Assembly: GCF_000303155.1 (NCBI RefSeq) | Contig: NC_018719.1 | Location: 2,666,001 to 2,730,000 of the forward strand | DNA length: 64,000 nucleotides | DNA from: Candidatus Nitrososphaera gargensis Ga9.2 | Lineage (GTDB): Archaea > Thermoproteota > Nitrososphaeria > Nitrososphaerales > Nitrososphaeraceae | Reading direction: 5' to 3' | Shown here: in pieces, positions 24,408-32,326 of the stretch | Position numbering within the stretch: the stretch's first letter is position 1 | Layout of the letters: each line of letters begins with the position of its first letter | Translations under genes and position numbers: made by a program | Notes under the pieces: model-generated | Told to the model about the DNA's origin: nothing | What the model saw: the letters and a program-made list of their open reading frames with translations, nothing else | Databases searched by the model: none

Positions 24408-26297
24408 TTAGACCATGATCTGGGGCCTTGTCGACAGGTGCGTCGGCAGGTTCAACGGAAGGTAGGGCTTGTCCTTTGTCTGCGCCTTTACTTCGTCTAC
24501 TAGCTCCTGCAAGGTCATTTCGCGCTGCTTGCCCTCGTTCCTGTCCCTGACAACAAGCTTGCCGGCGCTGATCTCCTTGTCGCCAATGACCACGGTGTAG
24601 CGTATCCACTCTGTCTCTGATTCGCGTATCTTTTTGCCCACCGTCTCGTCCCTGTCGTCAATGTCTGCCCTGATCTGGTTTGCAGAGAGCTCGGCAAGCA
24701 CCTTTTCACAGTATTCGGTGTGCTCCTTGCCAACCGGGATTACGCGGACCTGTGTGTGCGACAGCCAGAGTGGGAACGACGGGATGCCGCCAGCCTTGGA
24801 TACGTTGGCCGCCTTTTCAAGCAGCGCGTACATTACGCGCTCGACTGCGCCTGAAGGCGAATTGTGCAATATTATTGGGTTCTTTTTGCTGCCGTCCTCC
24901 TCGACGAACTCGATGTTATAGCGCTTGCCGTTCTCTACGTCTATCTGGTCGGTTGAAAGTGCGGACGCTTTTCCAAGGCCGTCGACATAGTTGAACTCCC
25001 ACTTGAGCGTGAAGTAAAAGAAGCGCTCCTTCCACATCTCTGCTATGACAGGCTTACCAAACCTGTCGATAAGCTCGGTGATGAACTCCTTGTTCTCGTT
25101 GTAGAAATCTTCGGTGAACCTGATTGCCATTTCCACGTCTTCAGTCGACAGCCCCAGCGCTTGAAGGACGCTTATTGAGAGCTCAAAGCGCTTGCGGAAC
25201 TCTTGCTTTGCCTGATCCAAGTCGCGGCAGAGAGCGTGGCAGTCCGGCATTGTGAAGGCGCGCAGCCTGCGCAGGCCTACCAGTTCGCCGCTCTTTTCGC
25301 GCCTGAACGAATAGCGTGTCAGCTCGTACAGTTTCACTGGCAGGTGCTTGTACGATATGTTAAAGTCCTTGGCCATAAGAAACTGGCCAAAGCAGGCCGC
25401 AAAGCGCAGGAACAGCTGCTTGCTGTCAGACGTGATGTTGTACTGCCTTGCAGGGAACCTGTTGAAATAGCTCTCCATCGAGGGGTGCTTTGTGTCGTAC
25501 ATTATGGGGGTCTCGACCTCGATCCCGCCGTACTCCATCACTCGCCTTGTTACGTACTGCTCTATAAGCGACTTCATGAGCCTGCCCTTTGGGTAGTAGC
25601 GCATGTTGCCTGCGTCTGACGCCGGCTCGTAATCTGCTATCGCTAATTTTTTCATCAGCCTGACGTGCGCTGGCTGTTCATCCACCGTCCTTTTCTTGGC
25701 CATCTCATAGTTTGCTAGTACCTGCAGGTTCTGGTCCTGCTTTTTGAACCTGTACTCGCTCATCGGCGTCATCGTTCCGCCCGGCTGCAGGATGAACCAG
25801 AACGACTGCAGCTTTTCTTCAGCCTTGAGGGCGGTCGACTCTTTTTCGCCATGCGAGTGGCCGACGTGCTCGTGATCTGCCTGCCTGCTTATCTCTTTGG
25901 CATTTTCTGCAAGCGGATGACCCTTGACCTTGATGTTGAACGACTTTGTCCATCCAAATGGCGCGCGGTATACCTGACCTATCGACGATCCTTTAGCAAA
26001 ACTTTCAACTGATTTTATGATGCCGGCTGCCACGCCTGGCGGCGCAAGGTCAGAGCTCAGGTGGGCGTAAGGGTAAACCAAGAGCCGGCCGCTCTTGACC
26101 GTATCAAGGTACTTTTTTATTTCGTCGACTGCCGCCTTGGCGATGCTTTCGTCGTCCCCATTCTCCACTGCGACAAAGGCCACCACCAGATCTTCGAGCC
26201 TTACCTTCGACTTGGATGTAATGTCTTCCGCGTCTCTGATCTCCTTTTCAATCGGCTCGTACTCGATAAAATCGGAATGGAGCTGCAGCAGTCGCAT
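24408..26297 (-). CDS. thrS: Threonyl-tRNA synthetase, archaeal type
   Basis: Class II synthetase charging tRNA-Thr. The N-terminus (MRLLQLHSDFIEYEP) opens the archaeal D-Tyr-deacylase-like editing domain (to about residue 140), not the bacterial TGS/N2 domains. The catalytic core follows, with motif 2-type RREKSGELVGLRRLRAFTMPDCH and motif 3 near LHNSPSGAVERVMYALLE, then the C-terminal anticodon-binding domain ending YLPLNLPTHLSTRPQIMV. The ATG at 26297 is preferred over a frame opening 21 bases earlier because a cttaaatta box lies about 35 nt upstream and the family begins here. About 629 residues, normal for the family. Confidence 0.95.
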   Translation of the reverse strand: MRLLQLHSDFIEYEPIEKEIRDAEDITSKSKVRLEDLVVAFVAVENGDDESIAKAAVDEIKKYLDTVKSGRLLVYPYAHLSSDLAPPGVAAGIIKSVESFAKGSSIGQVYRAPFGWTKSFNIKVKGHPLAENAKEISRQADHEHVGHSHGEKESTALKAEEKLQSFWFILQPGGTMTPMSEYRFKKQDQNLQVLANYEMAKKRTVDEQPAHVRLMKKLAIADYEPASDAGNMRYYPKGRLMKSLIEQYVTRRVMEYGGIEVETPIMYDTKHPSMESYFNRFPARQYNITSDSKQLFLRFAACFGQFLMAKDFNISYKHLPVKLYELTRYSFRREKSGELVGLRRLRAFTMPDCHALCRDLDQAKQEFRKRFELSISVLQALGLSTEDVEMAIRFTEDFYNENKEFITELIDRFGKPVIAEMWKERFFYFTLKWEFNYVDGLGKASALSTDQIDVENGKRYNIEFVEEDGSKKNPIILHNSPSGAVERVMYALLEKAANVSKAGGIPSFPLWLSHTQVRVIPVGKEHTEYCEKVLAELSANQIRADIDDRDETVGKKIRESETEWIRYTVVIGDKEISAGKLVVRDRNEGKQREMTLQELVDEVKAQTKDKPYLPLNLPTHLSTRPQIMV

Positions 26298-26333
26298 AAT
26301 ATATCCTATCCCAATCACGCAAGCATATCTAAT

Positions 26334-26540
26334 TTAAGCCCATCTGGCCCTTTCGTTGTCCCTGTCTTCCTTTGTAAGCTTTTTCCATTCCTTGTAGTGA
26401 TCCCTGCAGAGGTAAACCCGCTTGCTTCCGCCAAGCCCGAGGTCCGGAGCCATGCTTGCCTTGGTCCCGCTCATCGAGCGCTCGGCCTGATTCACGCAGC
26501 CAGCGACGCTGCAGTTGACGCCCTTGTCCACCCGGCCCAT
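26334..26540 (-). CDS. Small zinc-binding protein, unknown
   Basis: A 68-residue protein starting MGRVDKG, with C-x4-C (VNCSVAGCVNQ) and later C-x2-H (YLCRDHY), a likely single zinc site, and a basic C-terminus. The ATG at 26540 is preferred to 26549 because a tttttatag TATA-like box is centred near 26570. I recognise it only as a conserved-looking archaeal small protein. It follows directly upstream of thrS on the same strand but with its own promoter. Confidence 0.7.
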   Translation of the reverse strand: MGRVDKGVNCSVAGCVNQAERSMSGTKASMAPDLGLGGSKRVYLCRDHYKEWKKLTKEDRDNERARWA

Positions 26541-26574
26541 ATGCTGCATGAGATTTATTTCCTAGCTATAAAAA

Positions 26575-26800
26575 GCTGACTGGGTTATCTTAATACTAAA
26601 GCACGCCCAATAATCGACGGTTGCCATACAGCGATCCGCTATGCAGCAAGTGCCTCCACTTCCGAGAACTGCACTCAGAGGTGGTGTCCAGGCTGCCCAA
26701 TGGTGGCGAAACAAGGCGGTGCACAGTTGGGATTTGCCCTTGCATAATAACAGTCGGGCAAAAGGCGGGCAAGCGAAAGACAGCGCAGGCCCACTAGCCG
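26575..26800. other. Unexplained GC-rich intergenic stretch
   Basis: About 225 bases with no convincing protein on either strand, yet GC-rich in contrast to other spacers. It contains gtgcctccacttccgag and related short complementary words that could pair locally. I looked for RNase P and SRP RNA signatures and did not find the conserved blocks. A TATA-like sequence (aacttataac, 26803-26813) that reads similarly on both strands could serve either this region (minus) or the acidic peptide gene (plus). Confidence 0.35.
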
Positions 26801-26845
26801 GCAAAACTTATAACGAGCGTCTCAGTCGGTTAATGTCAGAGATAA

Positions 26846-26935
26846 ATGTCCGACGACGATGATTTTGAGGAAGAAGAAGAGTTTGACGACGAGGACGAAG
26901 ACGAGTTTGGGGACGAAGACGAGGGAGACGAGTAA
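26846..26935 (+). CDS. 29-residue extremely acidic peptide
   Basis: The ATG at 26846 opens a frame in which 22 of 29 residues are Asp or Glu (M-S-D-D-D-D-F-E-E-E-E-E-F, then DE repeats). A TATA-like aacttataac lies about 37 nt upstream, giving a predicted leader of roughly 12 nt. It is followed by tandem stops (TAA TAG). It could mimic nucleic acid, act as a chaperone-like tail peptide, or be a degenerate repeat; function is unknown. Confidence 0.5.
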   Translation: MSDDDDFEEEEEFDDEDEDEFGDEDEGDE

Positions 26936-26941
26936 TAGTAG

Positions 26942-27226
26942 CTAGATCTTCAGACCAAAGCTCTCGGCAAACTCCTTGAACTCGCTGTACGCCTTTAGAA
27001 ACTCGATTCCTTTTTCGCTTATCTTGTATTTTGCAGAATTCTCGTACAGCAGGCCGGACTGTGTGAGGGTAGACACTATTGAGCTCAGCCTTTGGTAGGG
27101 AACGTTTGCCTTGCGTATCAGATGCGTGACAGTCGCGCCGCTGTCGTACCCCTCGTAGCTGTACTGCTTTGCTGTGGACAGTATATCCGCTATTATGCTG
27201 ACGTGAGTCCTATAGCCCGCTGCCAA
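26942..27226 (-). CDS. Winged-helix transcriptional regulator, HTH_45-like
   Basis: A compact 94-residue winged helix with a recognition region (GATVTHLIRKANVPYQRLSSIVSTLTQSGLL) followed by the wing (YKISEKGIEFLKAYSEF). Small regulators of this kind are abundant in thaumarchaea (ArnR-like). Its first 17 bases overlap the end of an upstream membrane-protein gene on the same strand, suggesting a regulator and membrane-protein pair. Target unknown. Confidence 0.82.
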   Translation of the reverse strand: MAAGYRTHVSIIADILSTAKQYSYEGYDSGATVTHLIRKANVPYQRLSSIVSTLTQSGLLYENSAKYKISEKGIEFLKAYSEFKEFAESFGLKI

Positions 27227-27854
27227 TTTGAGAATTCATCCTCCCAAGGCCGCTTGCCATCCCAAACTTTGAGAACGGGATAAACATGAGCGCAAACCCG
27301 GCAACCTTGATCGAGAGCGCCGCAATGTAGAATGAGCCGGGATAGATAAAATTGTACCATGATAAGAGTTCTGCTGCTGCCAGCAGACCGAGACCTGAAC
27401 CTATCATTAGGGTGTTGGTCCTCCTGCTCTGCATATACGATGCCATTGTTTCGATTGACACATATACTAATAGTATAAAAGAAATTGACCTAACAAGATG
27501 TTCTATTGAATTGCCTGGTATCACAAAACCCGTGACTGCGAGAGGCACAAGGAGGAAGTGTCGGGGAGGGGCAAAATCAAAGCTCTTGAGGCTATGGGAG
27601 AAGGCGATGAAAAAGTAGCCAAGCGCCTGCGCCGCCAGCCCGGCAGTCGTTACGGCCCGGGAATACTCGCCAGCAAGGAGCCCAGCGGCAAGTATTGCAA
27701 ACCCTATGGCTATCGATACAAACGCAAAGGTGAGGCGCAGCAGGTTCGGACTTGCGACCGCGGCATAGCCCGAGTAGGCGAACCTGCCGATAAATGCCGA
27801 GATTCCAAGCCCAAGCAGGTTCATTGGCAGCTCGAAGAATAGAATCTCCACCAA
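27210..27854 (-). CDS. Polytopic membrane protein, unknown
   Basis: A 214-residue protein with about six or seven hydrophobic helices (for example LRLTFAFVSIAIGFAILAAGLL and HLVRSISFILLVYVSIE) and no catalytic motif that I can recognise. It overlaps the downstream winged-helix gene by 17 nt, so the two are likely expressed together; the pair may form a sensing module, which is inference. Confidence 0.75.
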   Translation of the reverse strand: MVEILFFELPMNLLGLGISAFIGRFAYSGYAAVASPNLLRLTFAFVSIAIGFAILAAGLLAGEYSRAVTTAGLAAQALGYFFIAFSHSLKSFDFAPPRHFLLVPLAVTGFVIPGNSIEHLVRSISFILLVYVSIETMASYMQSRRTNTLMIGSGLGLLAAAELLSWYNFIYPGSFYIAALSIKVAGFALMFIPFSKFGMASGLGRMNSQIGSGL

Positions 27855-28058
27855 CAGGGTTCTGGAGAGTCGCCCAATTTTTAACTCTATTTGCGCTATT
27901 AGTTTTTCAATTCGGCGGCTTTAATCAAACAATTCTTTAGAAGCCATCAATCGATGAGGACTGCGCACAAGGCAGAGGACGGAGGTGAAATACCTTATGC
28001 CAAGTAGTCTGCTGTGGGCGGGTTGGATGGTTGCCTGACCAGCATAAAACCATTTGGC

Positions 28059-28200
28059 AATAAGTCAAGCTCGAGCTGTGAAGGCGGTGAAGCGCGGTGA
28101 TGCGTTCCGTCGTGCAAAAGGCTTGACAGGTGAAGCGATGAAGGGGAACGTCTGACTGAGGCCAATCCTCTCAGTCGATGCCAAGAAGTCAAGGAAAACT
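28059..28200 (+). mobile_element. Remnant resembling a tnpB 3' end / omega-RNA region
   Basis: Plus-strand reading gives ..KRGDAFRRAKGLTGEAMKGN, like the tail of the tnpB at 8706-9961 (ERPKGDAGEAMKGN). The DNA word ggtgaagcgatgaaggggaac is nearly identical to 9867-9887 in that element, followed in both by a ...cctc-cagtcgatgc segment. No catalytic part is present. It may be a relic, or a standalone omega-RNA-like gene, since the 3' end of these elements encodes the guide RNA. Confidence 0.6.
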
Positions 28201-28304
28201 TGACAGGACCTGAGCCTATTTCCAGATCCATCCTCTAAAATTCTAGACATATCATATGCGCTTGTCCCATAACCTTATTATACTTTTGACGGCCAAATTC
28301 GCGT

Positions 28305-28469
28305 GTGAAGGTCCGCTGTCCCGACTGCAAGGGTGTTGCAGAGATGGCAGACGACTTTACCTTTGTCAAGTGCGGAAACTGCTCCTTTGATATGACCTAT
28401 GGTGAGTACGTCAAGTACATCGCATACAAGGACTCGCGGTACCGCGACATCCTTTCAGACTACAAATAG
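28305..28469 (+). CDS. 54-residue zinc-ribbon protein
   Basis: A small protein with two CxxC pairs (RCPDCKG and KCGNCSF), a typical zinc ribbon, and a basic/aromatic tail (YVKYIAYKDSRYRDILSDYK). It starts at GTG 28305. A TATA-like cttattatac about 27 nt upstream suggests a leaderless transcript. It resembles small archaeal zinc-ribbon proteins of unknown role, perhaps nucleic-acid or ribosome associated. Confidence 0.75.
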   Translation: MKVRCPDCKGVAEMADDFTFVKCGNCSFDMTYGEYVKYIAYKDSRYRDILSDYK

Positions 28470-28632
28470 AATTACTTGGTTGCATCAGGTTTGGGATTGT
28501 AGATGCAGTCGGATATTCCCGACCTCTTCCTTAGGGCGAACTCCTTTCAAATGATGGAAAATTACATTTTGCTTCCTAGCTAACGATAAAAGATACAGTA
28601 TGTTCATAAGCCAAGAGGTTGCAATATAACCC

Positions 28633-28965
28633 ATGGACAGCACCCTGAGGCCGGTGTTAAAACGACAGCTGCTTGTGATTGGCGCAAGTCTGGGAGCGGG
28701 ACTAGTGTTCGCATACTTTTTCGGCTTTTTGATAGGCCTAGCTGTCAACATAGCCGTGATGATAGGCATAATATTCTACATCAGGAGAAAGCAGCTTGGA
28801 GCGCTCAGGTCGCTTGGCTTTGGCAACGAAACAGCCGGTGGAGGATATGGCGGAGGCGGTGGTTTCGGCGGCAAGCTGAAATACGTCTGCCTGTCATGCG
28901 GCGCCGAAGTCAAGGGCGCAAGGTGCGGCAGATGCGGCTCGAACATGAAAAAGCCGTTATTTTAG
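28633..28965 (+). CDS. Membrane protein with Gly-rich linker and zinc ribbon
   Basis: The 110 residues contain two closely spaced membrane helices (LLVIGASLGAGLVFAYFF and GLAVNIAVMIGIIFYI), a glycine-rich linker, and a C-terminal zinc ribbon (CLSCGAEV..CGRCGSN). The ribbon would face the cytoplasm if the helices form a hairpin. Function unknown. Its last 9 bases overlap the end of the convergent gene at 28957-29211. Confidence 0.75.
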   Translation: MDSTLRPVLKRQLLVIGASLGAGLVFAYFFGFLIGLAVNIAVMIGIIFYIRRKQLGALRSLGFGNETAGGGYGGGGGFGGKLKYVCLSCGAEVKGARCGRCGSNMKKPLF

Positions 28966-29211
28966 CCGCTCGCTGTTTGAAAACCAGATTCCCTTGGTCT
29001 TTTTCCTTTCATTGATTATCAAAAGCGCGCCTATTGCAGAAGCAAGCGCTATCAGTACGGCAGGCAGCCTAAAGTCAAGTTGCCCCAAGGGCTCGCCTGT
29101 CGAAGTGTTGAAGGAAAACTGCACGGCATAAGCGTTGGTCGTTACTATAAAGAGCAGGACGATTGGAGCTGTAGCAAGTAGTAGTAAAGCTCTCACATGC
29201 TCACTAGACAA
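28957..29211 (-). CDS. Small two-helix membrane protein
   Basis: An 84-residue protein with an N-terminal signal-like helix (ALLLLATAPIVLLFIVTTNAYA, possible A-Y-A cleavage), a short polar loop and a C-terminal helix (FRLPAVLIALASAIGALLII) followed by basic residues. This topology is like other small envelope proteins in the window. No function is assigned. Confidence 0.6.
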   Translation of the reverse strand: MSSEHVRALLLLATAPIVLLFIVTTNAYAVQFSFNTSTGEPLGQLDFRLPAVLIALASAIGALLIINERKKTKGIWFSNSERLK

Positions 29212-29365
29212 TCAATAACATATAATGCTTATCATAAAATTTTATTTTTATGATATATTGCAAATTTCCATATTTTTCATACAATCTGCGATGATGCCAA
29301 ATAATTGGCGGTTTTTTCATCGCCTCGACAACTTATAATATCCTGCGCGCATCAACATTGTGTAG

Positions 29366-29638
29366 ATGAGCAAGACCTGCGCAAAATGCGGCAAGATCAT
29401 TGAAGAGATCGTTGACGACCCGGTGGCCGACAAGTACCCTGCATGCGCTGCATGCTGGAAAGAGTGGACCACTTATGCAGTCATGGTAATGAACGAAATG
29501 AGGCTTGACATGTCCCTTCCAGAGCACAGAAAAGTCCTGCGCAAATACGAGCGCGCGTTCTTTGGGCTTGAAAAGGGCATTGGCGAGATCGAGAAAAAAC
29601 CAGACAACCCAGAAAGTCATCACGGCCACCACCACTGA
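29366..29638 (+). CDS. Fe(II)-trafficking (YggX-like) protein with CxxC and His-rich tail
   Basis: The central part (AACWKEWTTYAVMVMNEMRLDMSLPEHRKVLRKYERAFFG is recognised in pieces) matches the YggX/iron-trafficking family core W-x-x-W-x-x-x-x-x-x-x-x-N-E-x-x-L-x-M-x-x-x-E-H-R-x-x-L. Unlike the bacterial protein it begins with a CAKCG pair plus CAAC, and ends in HHGHHH, both potential metal sites. Bacterial YggX protects Fe-S enzymes from oxidation (established). The extra Cys/His features are seen directly, and their role in iron handling is inferred. 90 residues, matching the family. Confidence 0.75.
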   Translation: MSKTCAKCGKIIEEIVDDPVADKYPACAACWKEWTTYAVMVMNEMRLDMSLPEHRKVLRKYERAFFGLEKGIGEIEKKPDNPESHHGHHH

Positions 29639-29647
29639 TGATCATCA

Positions 29648-30121
29648 TTATTTGAGCCCAATAGCTTTTAGCGAGTCCTCAGGCACCAGCTTTAGTATTT
29701 CGTTCCTGTTCGGGAACGAAAACAAAACTTCTTGCAGCGAATCTGTAAGGCGCTCGCGCTGCTTTTGGTCAAGCGACAGGAACGTAGCAGTCAACAACTT
29801 GAAGTCGAGCTTTTCAATCTGGCGCGCATTTGCCAAGATCTGCCGGCAGTAGGTCTGGAACATTATCACCCTCTTTTCCGCATCAAATTCAGACAATACT
29901 TCAAGCCACGTCCGGAAGAGCACCGACAGTTTGTTCGGGTCTATCATCGGAGCCCCGGAAAGAGCCATGGTTATTGTTTCGCGCCTGTCCTCATCGCTCA
30001 TCGCATAGAATTCCTTGAGCCTGTTCTGGAGCATGGGCTTGCGCAAAAAGTCTGGCAGGTTCGCAAGTATCTGTATGATGTTGCTGGCGACGTTGTTGTT
30101 GGTGCTGCTCACGCACACCAC
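29648..30121 (-). CDS. Conserved-looking alpha-helical protein, unknown
   Basis: A 157-residue soluble, helix-rich protein (LPDFLRKPMLQNRLKEFYAMSDEDRRETI, LFRTWLEVLSEFDAEKR) without a motif I can name. It ends convergently 9 bases from the YggX-like gene. Base composition is that of the local housekeeping genes. Confidence 0.65.
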   Translation of the reverse strand: MVCVSSTNNNVASNIIQILANLPDFLRKPMLQNRLKEFYAMSDEDRRETITMALSGAPMIDPNKLSVLFRTWLEVLSEFDAEKRVIMFQTYCRQILANARQIEKLDFKLLTATFLSLDQKQRERLTDSLQEVLFSFPNRNEILKLVPEDSLKAIGLK

Positions 30122-30207
30122 TGCGACAGGAGGGAAATTTAATTGATAAGGATGATGATGGCGGCTCTATCGAAGATATAACTGCCTCTGCTGGATCAGG
30201 GTGTGAA

Positions 30208-30252
30208 GCTAGATGCAAGCAAGTTGACTTTTAGGCGAAAGCTGAAGAGTTA
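30208..30252 (+). mobile_element. Remnant matching the terminal part of the tnpB element
   Basis: tagatgcaagcaagttgact and the following ttttaggcgaaagctgaagag match the last part of the tnpB element ending at 9961 (gatgcatcgaagttgattttt, then aggcatcagccgaagaa), about 80% over some 36 positions. It lies just before the purA promoter. This is the part expected to end the omega-RNA scaffold, so it is probably a relic of an excised or decayed element. Confidence 0.5.
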
Positions 30253-30301
30253 ACAGAACCAGGATGGATTAAATAACCTCAAAATGTGAGAGAACCCGTA
30301 T

Positions 30302-31306
30302 ATGCCGTGTCTTGTGACAGTCGGCGGATTTTATGGCGATGAGGGAAAGGGCAAGATTATCGCGTATCTGGCAAGAAAGGACAACCCTTCGATTGCAGTC
30401 AGGGGAGGGGTTGGCCCGAACGCCGGCCACACGTTCACTTTTGAAGGCAAGGAATACAAAGTGCGCATGCTGCCAAGCGCCGCGCTCAACCCGACGACAA
30501 GGCTCCTGATCGGCGCAGGCGTGCTCGTCAACCCACAGGTGCTGCTAAAAGAGATTGCGATGTTCCAGTCAGACGACAGGACTTTTGTTGACGCCCAGTG
30601 CGGCATCATCGAGCAGGCGCATATTGACCGGGACAAAGGAGAGGATCACCTCAAGAGCAAGGTAGGCACTACTGGCACGGGGACCGGCCCGGCAAACGCG
30701 GACAGGGCGCTCCGTACGCTCAAGTTGGCCAAAGACATCCCGGAATTATCGCTTTACATTGAAGACGTCAGCAATTCCGTCAACTGTGCCCTTGAAAACA
30801 ACGAAAACGTGCTGGTTGAAGGCACGCAGGGCACGTACCTGTCGCTGTTCCACGGCGGATACCCTTACGTCACTTCAAAGGACGTGACTGCGTCTGGCAT
30901 CTGCTCCGATATTGGCATAGGGCCGAAAAGGGTTGACGACGTGCTTGTTGTGTTCAAGGCCTACGTCACCCGCGTAGGCGGCGGACCACTCCAGAATGAG
31001 TTGAGCGAAGACGAAGCTAAAAAGCGCGGCTGGCTAGAGTTTGGCAGCGTCACCGGCAGACAGAGGAGGGCGTCCCCCTTTGACATGGATCTTGCCAAAA
31101 AGGCGATCAGAATCAACAGTGCGACACAGCTAGCTGTGACCAAGATGGACGTGCTGTACCCGCAGTGCGCCAGCGTGCGCGATTATGCCAAGCTGCCTGC
31201 GGAGGCGAAAAAGTTCATCGAGAACATTGAAGGGGAAACGGGCCTGAAGGTGACCCTCATTGGCACGGGCCCCGAACTCTACGACGTGATCGACCGCCGG
31301 CTATAG
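30302..31306 (+). CDS. purA: Adenylosuccinate synthetase, short archaeal form
   Basis: Converts IMP and aspartate to adenylosuccinate with GTP in AMP synthesis. The P-loop GFYGDEGKGK lies at residues 8-17, catalytic D and H follow (NAGHTF), and later GTQGTYL and TSKDVTASG motifs are recognisable. It has 334 residues, typical of the shorter archaeal enzymes and about 90 fewer than the bacterial one. A TATA-like attaaataac about 28 nt before the ATG indicates a leaderless mRNA. The 3' end overlaps a convergent gene by 28 nt. Confidence 0.94.
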   Translation: MPCLVTVGGFYGDEGKGKIIAYLARKDNPSIAVRGGVGPNAGHTFTFEGKEYKVRMLPSAALNPTTRLLIGAGVLVNPQVLLKEIAMFQSDDRTFVDAQCGIIEQAHIDRDKGEDHLKSKVGTTGTGTGPANADRALRTLKLAKDIPELSLYIEDVSNSVNCALENNENVLVEGTQGTYLSLFHGGYPYVTSKDVTASGICSDIGIGPKRVDDVLVVFKAYVTRVGGGPLQNELSEDEAKKRGWLEFGSVTGRQRRASPFDMDLAKKAIRINSATQLAVTKMDVLYPQCASVRDYAKLPAEAKKFIENIEGETGLKVTLIGTGPELYDVIDRRL

Positions 31307-31602
31307 CTTGCGACAAGAGCCTTTACAACGTCCCTGCACGATCGCAGGTCGCGCAGCAGCTTTTTTCTATCTGATGATGACAGGTCTATCCTCCCAAGCA
31401 TCGACCTTGCTTCTGCGATGTCGATCGCCTTTTTTGCAGACTTTGGTGGCGATGGGACCTCTCCTTCCAGATTGTAGCGCAGCTTCAAGTCCATGACGGC
31501 ATACTCGAGAGCAACGTAGGCCCGCCACATGGATGCCCTGTCAGGAGGGTCGATGGCAACAATTGCCTTGGCCCTTTCCACGAGCTCACTCAGCCTATCC
31601 AA
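31279..31602 (-). CDS. Small helical protein, unknown
   Basis: A 107-residue minus-strand frame (ERAKAIVAIDPPDRASMWRAY, YAVMDLKLRYNLEGEVP) with a HEPN-like, helix-rich appearance but no definite motif. It converges with purA and overlaps its end by 28 nt, which slightly lowers confidence. Confidence 0.6.
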   Translation of the reverse strand: MDRLSELVERAKAIVAIDPPDRASMWRAYVALEYAVMDLKLRYNLEGEVPSPPKSAKKAIDIAEARSMLGRIDLSSSDRKKLLRDLRSCRDVVKALVASYSRRSITS

Positions 31603-31645
31603 ATTGCAATGACTTTAATACCGTAGGTATTAACAATATTGCGAT

Positions 31646-32326
31646 TTGCCGCTCAAAGCCCCATGCTACATTGCGCTGGCAGGTCTGAAAGACTTTGGCA
31701 GGCTGGTATGCGCGCTCGAGCGGACGCCAATGCCGGCATTCTCGCTCCGGTTCAACAAGCGCGACGTGCTGGCGGCCCAGACTGATATCATCAACGGCAG
31801 ACCGGTCATCTATTATGCAGAGAGCGATTCAAAGGATGGCCAGTACCTTGCCTACCGCGTGAGCAACGGGGTTGAAGAGGTGCTGCTTGCCAGCTCTGTG
31901 GACAACCCTACCTTTGTCTACTCGCCCATCCTGAAGGTGGAAAAGTTCCCCAGCGCGCTTGCAAGGTCAGCAAGGGTCGAGAAAAAATCAGGCTACACCG
32001 TCATAAAGCTAAAAGATTTGTCGAGCCTTGCCAAGGTCGCCGCCTACAAGACTATCTATGACGAGCCTCCGCTGCCACTGTTCCTGTTCAAAGAGCGCGG
32101 GGGCAAGGTGATCCTTGGCACCACAATGAGTGTAAACGACAATGAAACCGTATCATACTTTTACTACGTCACGCTGGCCGAGGAGCCAAAGGAGCCATTC
32201 CTACGCTACTCGAGCCAGAGGGTCGAGCAGCCGGTCTTCTCGGTAAGGCTTGACGAGCATGGTTATGTCTATCTCAAGGTGATAAGGCTTGCAGCGGACC
32301 ACCCGCTGGTAAAGACCTATGAGTAA
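31646..32326 (+). CDS. Conserved thaumarchaeal-type protein, unknown
   Basis: A 226-residue protein from TTG 31646 with no recognisable motif; it is beta-strand rich (VIYYAESDSKDGQYLAYRV, VSYFYYVTLAEEPKEPFLRYS). It overlaps pyrF by 8 nt on the same strand and is probably co-transcribed with it. No function is assigned. Confidence 0.72.
   Translation: MPLKAPCYIALAGLKDFGRLVCALERTPMPAFSLRFNKRDVLAAQTDIINGRPVIYYAESDSKDGQYLAYRVSNGVEEVLLASSVDNPTFVYSPILKVEKFPSALARSARVEKKSGYTVIKLKDLSSLAKVAAYKTIYDEPPLPLFLFKERGGKVILGTTMSVNDNETVSYFYYVTLAEEPKEPFLRYSSQRVEQPVFSVRLDEHGYVYLKVIRLAADHPLVKTYE

Noticed and set aside
26575-26800. RNase P RNA or SRP RNA
   Set aside because: I could not find the conserved GAGGAAA-type, CR-V or SRP GGAA-loop blocks in proper order; left as unexplained.
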